Below are positions 58,801 to 64,000 of a DNA stretch of 64,000 nt, one piece after another (position 1 is the stretch's first letter; every line of letters begins with the position of its first letter). Position numbers and translations under genes: made by a program. The notes beneath the pieces were generated by a model, which searched no databases, had not been told where the DNA came from, and saw only the letters and a program-made list of their open reading frames with translations. Origin of the DNA: Paenibacillus pabuli NBRC 13638 (GTDB lineage: Bacteria; Bacillota; Bacilli; Paenibacillales; Paenibacillaceae); assembly GCF_001514495.1 (NCBI RefSeq), contig NZ_BCNM01000001.1, forward strand, positions 372,001 through 436,000, written 5' to 3'.

Positions 58801-61439
58801 CGTCCATGTGGGGAGATACAACAAGGTCGTTTGATATTCACGGAGGAGATATCCGCATACAGCAAGGAAACTTCACGAACGTTGGTGAAATCGGCATTAA
58901 TGCAATCGGTGGTGATATTACCCTCTACAATTCCTATTTTCAACAGCCTCGTACCAATCATGTGGTTGCAGGTCCAGGCTTAGAGAAGATGGTGATATCC
59001 AACAACCTGTTTAATGGCGGTTTTCAGATTGAAAATGAGGCATCTCCTGGAAAAGTGACGGGTACTAATCTGTTTCCATTGGCACTCAAACTGAACCAGC
59101 TTGGGTATGATCCATCCAGACCAGGTGAACCGGGAAGCACGTTGACTCTGACTAATGTTGCAGGTGCGGCTTTGCTTAAAGGGCAGATCGAACTGATTGA
59201 GCCGAGTGTGTATCATGCGATGTTTAAGCCAGTGCGATTTGAGGAGCTGGGCATTGGAAAAAGCATGGATGTGGCGCTTCCCTATATATCAAGTGATTTG
59301 CTCAAATTCAGAGTAACGCTTGAAAACGGATTCCGTTATGAGACTTCAGTCAAGCTGTCACAATCCTATGCGGCACAAAAAGATGCTGTTGGAACGCTGC
59401 CATTCATTGAGGTTTCCAGTCCGGAGCATTACAACAGTGTCGGTGGTAGCTGGGGAGGTCCGAATGACCTCAGCATTCAAGCTAAAGCAAGTTGGGATGC
59501 AGAAAATTTGGTTCTCAAGGTGGACGTCAAGGACGATATTCACCATCAATCCAATACCAATGGCGATATATGGCAAGGAGACAGTTTACAGCTCGGTATT
59601 GACCTTGGCAAAGAGGATGGTGCGGCCAGCAAACAGGTGAATGAGCTTGGTTTTGCACTGAATCAGGAAGGTGTCATCACGAAATGGAGATGGCGAGCTC
59701 CAGAAGGGGTTGCTACAGGATTATTGGAATCCGCTTCAGCAAACATTACCCGGGACGAGACGACCCATATTACTCATTATCAAATTACGCTGCCTTTTGC
59801 AGCACTTCATCAGGAAGGATATTCATTCCAACCTGGCAAACCTATCGGCTTTGCATTGCTTGTCAATGAAAACGATGGGCAAGGGCGATCAGGCTTTATG
59901 GAGTTTAATGGAGGGATCGGGACAAGTAAAGATGCGCGATTATTTGGGAATCTGTACCTGCTCACGGGTGATTATGTGACATTGTTGGAGCAATCGGCTG
60001 AGGCGAATGTTCGTACTGCGGAGCAAAAGAAAGATGTTACCTCTATAGATACAGCAACCAACTTCGTCAATCTGCTGCCGGGCGGCACGTTGAAGTCCTC
60101 ATTACTCGTGAGACTCGCTGCTCTTACATCAGGTTCCAATCCGAATCCCGGGGGACCCAATCCACAGCCAGGCTCGGGTTCTGGTTCGCAGCCAAGTGCT
60201 GGAGGGGGCTCTACGACTGGAGGGAAGAATGAAGCAACGCCCGCCGCTCCTGGTGCTACAATGCAGGTTCAGCCCAAGCTGGATAAAGCTGCTGCATTGG
60301 CAACAGCGGAGCTCACCAACAAGATGATGGAGGATGCATTTAACCGCATCGCCCCTGATCAGGACGGGAAAAAGAAGCTGATTGTGGACATCGAGTCCGT
60401 GGATGGAGCTGAGGGATACGCTTTGACACTTCCATCGAGCTTTTTGCAGGAAACACCATCTACCCACTGGCTGGAGATTCGAACAGGATGGGGAGTGCTG
60501 CTGGTTCCGAGCAATTTGTTGGCTAATACCCAAGGAACGCTTGGAGAGAGTATCACCTTGATATTAAGCAAGGCTGACCGAAGCCATTGGAGTGCCGAGA
60601 TGAAATCAGACTTCGGAGAACGGCCTGCGATCTCATTATCTGTCATATCGGATGGCAAATCCGTTGCATGGCAAAATTCCATTACGTCAATCACAGTAAG
60701 TTTACCTTATCAGCCTAATGTAACTGAACTTCTGGACACGGAAAAACTCGCAGTACAACGTATAACGGATGACGGTCAAATGACCTCCGTTCCGAATGGG
60801 AAGTTTCATAAAGAATCAGAACAATTGGTTTTCAAAACACGGCAAGGCGGAGTTTACGCAATTACTCACAATAATCGAACATTCCAGGATATCCGACAGC
60901 TATCATGGGCCCGCCATGCCATCGAAGTTCTAGTGTCCAAAGGGGTTATTCGTGGAATGTCAAAGGCAGAATATCAGCCTCAATCCATGATCCGCCGAGC
61001 GGATTTCGTAACCCTGCTTACCAATGCCCTAGAATTACAACCTGATCAGGGAACCAAGGTGGAACCCTTCGCGGATGTACCTGAGCAAGTTTATTACGAA
61101 CAGTCCGTAAATACTGCAAGAACGCTGGGCATCATTCAAGGGGCAGGCGCTGATCGATTCTCGCCAGCGTCTCCAATTACCCGGGAAGAAGCAGCAGTTA
61201 TGATCTACCGAGCTATGCAAGTTATTGGGATGCAGCCTCGTCCTCTTCCTGAAGGCGAATCCGGTCTGAAAGGTTATAAAGATAATCATTTGATTAAGGC
61301 ATATGCCCGCGATGCGATTGACTCGTTAACCAGATCAACCATTATGGAAGGAAGCAATGGCAGCTTCCATCCGGAAGATACATTGACTCGTGCTGAGACA
61401 GCTGTGTTGCTGTATCGCTTATACAACCGTTTGCCTTAA
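55878..61439 (+). CDS. Giant SLH-anchored secreted protein with two pectate-lyase-like beta-helices
   Basis: An 1853-residue protein. A GTG start at 55878 follows GGGAGG and gives a signal peptide (about residues 1-40, ending HAAA). Order: N-terminal beta domain (about 55-220), first Pectate_lyase_3-type right-handed beta-helix (about 243-620, DYGAIGDGISDDTQAFKEAL), second helix (about 666-1085, TGNTDSSQAIQQALNDAEAA), CBM9/DOMON-like domain (about 1172-1370), Pro/Gly/Ser linker (about 1418-1450), an uncharacterised domain (about 1480-1650), and three SLH domains (about 1667-1853) that attach it to the S-layer wall polymer. It probably acts on a polysaccharide outside the cell and feeds the ABC importer; catalytic residues cannot be assigned, so lyase or hydrolase is open. 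Confidence 0.9.
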   Translation: MNKRLWLGARCTISMLLTIVMLCSGLYITPATTHAAAEREDSTEQGDVHLNDVSSDSVSITLGETPVQQGITARPGDGPPAGLQVGTLEDKGYWKTNQTVNPTNPADNILYFYFNVADEYLFENTDQDVFVTVEYYDSHSGAMSLQYDSKQSNFKDAPLFRYENTGTWKTHTFKLSDANFGNRTHDADFRIGVSGAGAPANNPELHLAKVTVHKQPQQQAGTQTKVYDTEFPTSDIVIADRSVTDYGAIGDGISDDTQAFKEALAIAGNQGGGVVFVPSGTYKLTGELVIPTGVTLRGDWGNPDEHGGLVKGTILAVYGGKGQANGNSFIKMEPSSGVTHLSIWYPEQIINNPVAYPWTMEQLPGDSATVKNVTLVNAYQGIKIGPEWNELHYVKDVYGTTLKTGIFLDFTTDIGRLEELHLSPDVWANSGLPGAPDRSQLREYMIQQSEGIVMGRSDWEYMSNIHISGYKTGIRITIRTGSLETANAQLYKIQIDDCNVALKIEGVNDYGLLVTDSQFEASAGPNPVAIYATEGFHSIAQFNSVTVGGEPKHAVVNEGRGTLSFESSSFENWGEGSGDYAIVAKSGSLILGSSTFAKPDRHLLLQGDVATINAIHSGHEGNLAVNNESNSAELNIHQEEDLVLETIPNVPSVDIAVQPKPGTRELFNVVSQPYLADNTGNTDSSQAIQQALNDAEAAGGGTVYMPAGIYRVEQALVIPTAVELRGNYDVPHHTIGNGTVIFTNYGENDPDADAFIQLKQAAGLRGLSVYYDQQTWSDAHPVKPYAWTVQGQGENVYLIDTTLVNPYQAVDFGTHDTSGHYIDYVAGSPLKEGIYLGGGSDGGYMRNVQFNPHYYGRNNYPNHPSNDEEFNQIWNYQKENLDAFRIGDVTNQVIFNTFVYGSKYGIHFEEQNGRGPEAVVIGHGTDGSKKGAVLQHAGTAGLSFINTELVSMSTTDKVYVEVGPDFGSKAVFFNTSMWGDTTRSFDIHGGDIRIQQGNFTNVGEIGINAIGGDITLYNSYFQQPRTNHVVAGPGLEKMVISNNLFNGGFQIENEASPGKVTGTNLFPLALKLNQLGYDPSRPGEPGSTLTLTNVAGAALLKGQIELIEPSVYHAMFKPVRFEELGIGKSMDVALPYISSDLLKFRVTLENGFRYETSVKLSQSYAAQKDAVGTLPFIEVSSPEHYNSVGGSWGGPNDLSIQAKASWDAENLVLKVDVKDDIHHQSNTNGDIWQGDSLQLGIDLGKEDGAASKQVNELGFALNQEGVITKWRWRAPEGVATGLLESASANITRDETTHITHYQITLPFAALHQEGYSFQPGKPIGFALLVNENDGQGRSGFMEFNGGIGTSKDARLFGNLYLLTGDYVTLLEQSAEANVRTAEQKKDVTSIDTATNFVNLLPGGTLKSSLLVRLAALTSGSNPNPGGPNPQPGSGSGSQPSAGGGSTTGGKNEATPAAPGATMQVQPKLDKAAALATAELTNKMMEDAFNRIAPDQDGKKKLIVDIESVDGAEGYALTLPSSFLQETPSTHWLEIRTGWGVLLVPSNLLANTQGTLGESITLILSKADRSHWSAEMKSDFGERPAISLSVISDGKSVAWQNSITSITVSLPYQPNVTELLDTEKLAVQRITDDGQMTSVPNGKFHKESEQLVFKTRQGGVYAITHNNRTFQDIRQLSWARHAIEVLVSKGVIRGMSKAEYQPQSMIRRADFVTLLTNALELQPDQGTKVEPFADVPEQVYYEQSVNTARTLGIIQGAGADRFSPASPITREEAAVMIYRAMQVIGMQPRPLPEGESGLKGYKDNHLIKAYARDAIDSLTRSTIMEGSNGSFHPEDTLTRAETAVLLYRLYNRLP

Positions 61440-61484
61440 ATCTTCCGGTAGGAGCGAAATGGAGCATATGCGGAGAGGGAACAT

Positions 61485-62708
61485 ATGGCTAACATTACAC
61501 GGATAGAATGCATACGCACAAGGCATGACGGAAGCTGGACGATTGTGAAGATTTCGACGGATCAGGATGGTCTTTACGGACTGGGGTCCGCTTCCGATCT
61601 TTATAATCCAGAAGCGGTGGTACAGGTCATCGAACAACTGCTGGCACCATTACTCATGGGAAGGGATGCATCCCGAATTGAAGATTTGTGGCATCTCATG
61701 CATATGAGCGGATATTGGAGAAACGGCGCAATTCTTCAGACCGCCATTGGTGGCATTGACATGGCTCTGTGGGATATCAAGGGCAAGGAAGCAAATCTTC
61801 CGGTATATCAATTGTTGGGAGGGGCCTGCCGTGCGGCAGTTCCCTGTTACGGCCATGCCGGAGGTGCTGATATCAGCGAGCTGAAAGAAGATGTATCTCG
61901 TTTTATGGAAGAAGGATACACAGTCATTCGAGTGCAGATGGGAGGTTACGGTGGCGGGGGATTTGTCAGCGGCAAGGACGCGAATTTGCCGCGCGAGCCC
62001 TGGAGCAGCGGTCCTATATTCGATGAACATGCGTATCTGCATGCGATCCCTGACATGTTCGAGAAGCTGCGGCTGGAATTTGGTAACGGGATTCAGTTTA
62101 CCCACGATGTGCATGAGCATTTATCCCCAATTCATGCCATTCAGCTGTCGAAGCGGCTTGAGCCTTATCATCTTTTCTTTCTGGAAGATGCACTTGCTCC
62201 GGAACAGATCGGATGGTATCGACAGCTTCGTCAACAGAGCGCTACGCCGCAGGCAGTGGGAGAATTATTTGTTAATCCGCAGGAGTGGACCGGTCTGATT
62301 CAAGAGAAGTTGATCGATTTTATCAGAGTTCGGGTATCGAAAGCAGGCGGAATCAGTGCTTGCCGCAAGATCGCTGCGCTGGGCGAAGCCTACGGAGTAC
62401 GAACAGCCTGGCAGGAGGGTGGGGAGAATGATCCTGTTAACCAGGCAGCTGCTGTCCATCTGGATATGGCCCTGTGGAACTTTGGTATCCAGGAAATCAA
62501 TCATTTTAAACCCCATGAGCTGGAGGCTTTCCCGGGACATATCGTTAGAGAAGGCGGATATCTATATCCTTCGAACAAACCAGGGCTGGGCATTGAACTG
62601 GATGAATTGAAGGCCAAATCACTTCTTGAAGACTCGTGGGATCGCAAACACTACCATCGGCCATATCCTATGGACCGCAAAGCGGATGGGACAATGGTGC
62701 GACCCTAA
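61485..62708 (+). CDS. Enolase-superfamily sugar-acid dehydratase-like protein (RspA/ManD subgroup)
   Basis: A 407-residue mandelate racemase/muconate lactonising enzyme relative of the RspA/D-mannonate dehydratase subgroup. Metal ligands and neighbours: THDVHEHLSP, FFLEDALAPEQ, AVGELFVNPQEW. VRVQMGGYGGGGFVSGKDAN is subgroup-specific. Canonical ManD has a catalytic His in a WHGPTDxSP motif; here the segment reads AWQEGGENDPVNQAA, with Gln for His, so true mannonate dehydratase activity is doubtful. Cytoplasmic. Starts 45 bases after the SLH gene in the same direction, with the sugar dehydrogenase next, suggesting a sugar-acid branch of the pathway. Confidence 0.88.
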   Translation: MANITRIECIRTRHDGSWTIVKISTDQDGLYGLGSASDLYNPEAVVQVIEQLLAPLLMGRDASRIEDLWHLMHMSGYWRNGAILQTAIGGIDMALWDIKGKEANLPVYQLLGGACRAAVPCYGHAGGADISELKEDVSRFMEEGYTVIRVQMGGYGGGGFVSGKDANLPREPWSSGPIFDEHAYLHAIPDMFEKLRLEFGNGIQFTHDVHEHLSPIHAIQLSKRLEPYHLFFLEDALAPEQIGWYRQLRQQSATPQAVGELFVNPQEWTGLIQEKLIDFIRVRVSKAGGISACRKIAALGEAYGVRTAWQEGGENDPVNQAAAVHLDMALWNFGIQEINHFKPHELEAFPGHIVREGGYLYPSNKPGLGIELDELKAKSLLEDSWDRKHYHRPYPMDRKADGTMVRP

Positions 62709-62742
62709 CGAAGTGACCAGAACAGACAGGAGAGATATAGGA

Positions 62743-63600
62743 ATGAAGACGATTGCAGTTACAGGCGGAGGCGGAAAGCTGGGTTCACAGGTCATTGAGA
62801 AGCTGCAATTACAGGGTCATGATGTCGTATCGCTGGATAAACACCTGTCTGACCGGGTCCGTTGCAGACAGATTATTGTTGATTTGAACGATTATGGTCA
62901 AGTCGTGGGAGCGCTTGCCGGAGTGGATACGATCATCCATCTGGCCGCGATTCCTGCGCCGCTTCACTACCCTCACACGTACATTTTCGCTAATAATACA
63001 CTTTCTGGGTACCATGTACTGGAAGCAGCCTCTTTGCTCGGTATACCAAAGGTGGTTATGGGCTCCAGTGAATCATCCTACGGATTTGCCTGGGCCAACA
63101 AACCCTTCGCTCCCAATTATTTCCCGGTGGATGAACAGCATCCGCAACAGCCGCAGGAATGTTATGGCCTGTCCAAGATCGTTAATGAGGTCACTGCCGA
63201 GATGTTTCATCGGAGAAGCGGAATGCAGGTAATTTCCCTCCGTTTTTCAATGATTGTGGGACCGGGAGAGTACAGACATCTGGCTATTGCGAAGGCGGAA
63301 ACGTTCAAGCACATATTGTGGAGTTACATTGATATCAGGGATGCCGTGGATGCTTGTTTGGCTGCTCTGCACGCCGATTATGATGGGGCTGTTCACGTTA
63401 ATGTTACTGCTAACGATACGTTAAGTGATCGCCAATCGACAGAATTGCTCGCCACCTTTTATCCTAATGTAAAAGATCTACGGACAACTTTCACTAATCG
63501 AGAAGCCATGGTCAGTAATGGAATGGTAAAAGAGCTTCTATCCTGGGGTCCGAAGCATTCGTGGACGGATGAAGAACAGGAGCAGCTTACACGCAACTAA
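62743..63600 (+). CDS. NAD-dependent epimerase/dehydratase (extended SDR)
   Basis: A 285-residue extended SDR. Rossmann motif GGGGKLGSQVIEKLQLQG (TGGxGxxG type, residues about 7-25), HLAAIPAP, catalytic MGSSESSYGF and YGLSK (Tyr-x3-Lys). Related to uronate dehydrogenase and UDP-sugar epimerases. The start at 62743 has CAGGAGAG upstream, 34 bases after the RspA-like gene. Paired with a sugar-acid dehydratase-like gene, an aldose or uronate dehydrogenase role is reasonable, but the substrate is not shown. Confidence 0.9.
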   Translation: MKTIAVTGGGGKLGSQVIEKLQLQGHDVVSLDKHLSDRVRCRQIIVDLNDYGQVVGALAGVDTIIHLAAIPAPLHYPHTYIFANNTLSGYHVLEAASLLGIPKVVMGSSESSYGFAWANKPFAPNYFPVDEQHPQQPQECYGLSKIVNEVTAEMFHRRSGMQVISLRFSMIVGPGEYRHLAIAKAETFKHILWSYIDIRDAVDACLAALHADYDGAVHVNVTANDTLSDRQSTELLATFYPNVKDLRTTFTNREAMVSNGMVKELLSWGPKHSWTDEEQEQLTRN

Positions 63601-63618
63601 ATTGAATAGGGGGATACT

Positions 63619-64000
63619 ATGCTAAATTTCATGCAAAAAAACAAGAGGGTATTGGCTTTTGCAAGTGCAGCATTATTGATTCTTGCATTGTGTTTGTCTA
63701 TTTCTCCGTCCATCGTATCGGCCGCTTCCGCGTTTAATCAAACGCAAGCTTCCAGTTATAACAGTCAATCCGGAGTCCAGCTGGAAAGTTCCAGCGAGGG
63801 CGGGCAAAATGTCGCATTCATCGACAACGGCGATTACATCGTATTCAACAATGTGGATTTTGGCAGCGGTGCCAATTCAATCGACGTTAGAGTGGCTAGC
63901 AACAACAGTGGCGGTTCCATTGAGGTTCGTCTGGATAGCCTTAATGGAACACTCGCGGGAACGGTTGCTGTTCCGGGTACGGGCGGGTGGCAATCCTGGC
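63619..64000 (+). CDS. Secreted CBM6-containing protein, 5' part (cut by window end)
   Basis: An open frame starts at 63619 after TAGGGGGAT and runs off the window (127 codons). Signal peptide: VLAFASAALLILALCLSISP, cleaved near VSAAS. The mature part reads as a CBM6 jelly roll from its start: ESSSEGGQNVAFIDNGDYIV, then SIDVRVASNNSGGSIEVRLD and VPGTGGWQSW. CBM6 modules bind beta-glucans, xylan or other polysaccharide chains and are usually joined to a glycosidase, which would lie beyond the window. 18 bases after the previous stop, so the same operon. Confidence 0.85.
   Translation, partial: MLNFMQKNKRVLAFASAALLILALCLSISPSIVSAASAFNQTQASSYNSQSGVQLESSSEGGQNVAFIDNGDYIVFNNVDFGSGANSIDVRVASNNSGGSIEVRLDSLNGTLAGTVAVPGTGGWQSW

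Noticed and set aside
1..64000. CRISPR arrays, tRNA or rRNA genes, integrases and transposases
   Set aside because: No regularly spaced repeats, no recognisable cloverleaf or rRNA segments and no recombinase-like proteins were seen on reading.

Overview
The window looks like a piece of a Paenibacillus chromosome, or of a close relative in the Paenibacillaceae. This rests on gene content and style: strong AAGGAGG ribosome binding sites with some GTG and TTG starts, moderate GC, copper-amine-oxidase-N domain surface proteins, an SLH-anchored giant secreted protein, YesM/YesN two-component pairs next to sugar ABC transporters, and many glycoside hydrolases. No rRNA, tRNA, CRISPR array, phage or transposase gene was seen. 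The identification is inference; no search was run.

Layout. 1-10.4 kb holds housekeeping and solitary genes: a small unknown protein, a possible decayed DUF4367-like fragment, a TolB-like propeller protein, two copper-amine-oxidase-N proteins (one fused to a GH18-like domain), a GNAT acetyltransferase, a divergent SDR/MerR pair, metE and an MBL-fold hydrolase. 10.49-10.69 kb is a ~195 bp giant imperfect palindrome, probably a dispersed repeat. 10.7-14.8 kb is an AraC regulator with an ABC sugar importer. 15.0-23.9 kb is an alpha-mannan or mannosyl-glycan locus: YesN/YesM regulators, lipoprotein binding protein, two permeases, a secreted GH76 and a cytoplasmic GH125. 24.2-28.1 kb has a YjbR protein and an amino-sugar PTS-nanE operon with a convergent RpiR regulator and a clear operator. 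28.3-35.2 kb has an AraC regulator, an SDR, a secreted lipase, an ABC exporter and a FAD monooxygenase/TetR divergent pair. 35.7-38.5 kb is a GH2 enzyme.

38.9-42.2 kb is a compact locus with a SufR-like Cys-rich regulator, a small receiver-like protein, an A-type Fe-S carrier, a MurB and an FMN reductase. 42.4-48.1 kb has a DUF3888 protein, a PQQ-propeller protein, an ECF sigma factor fused to a degenerate peptidase-MA-like domain, and a second MerR divergent unit (carboxymuconolactone decarboxylase + cupin versus MerR + esterase).

48.3-64.0 kb is a second glycan-utilisation locus: a GntR/LacI regulator, divergent ABC importer, GH38 alpha-mannosidase, an 1853-residue SLH protein with two pectate-lyase-like beta-helices, a RspA/ManD-like enolase-superfamily enzyme, an NAD-dependent sugar epimerase/dehydrogenase and the start of a secreted CBM6 protein.

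How they work together. All three sugar importers lack their own ATPase, so a shared MsmX/UgpC-like ATPase elsewhere is expected. Secreted enzymes (GH76, SLH protein, CBM6 protein) would cut polymers outside; importers bring in oligomers; cytoplasmic GH125 and GH38 trim mannose; PTS/NanE handles amino sugar. Regulation is local, by one-component or YesMN regulators, with CcpA cre-like sites. The least ordinary items are the sigma-factor/pseudo-protease fusion, the giant palindrome, the SufR-like Fe-S locus and the SLH-anchored glycan locus.
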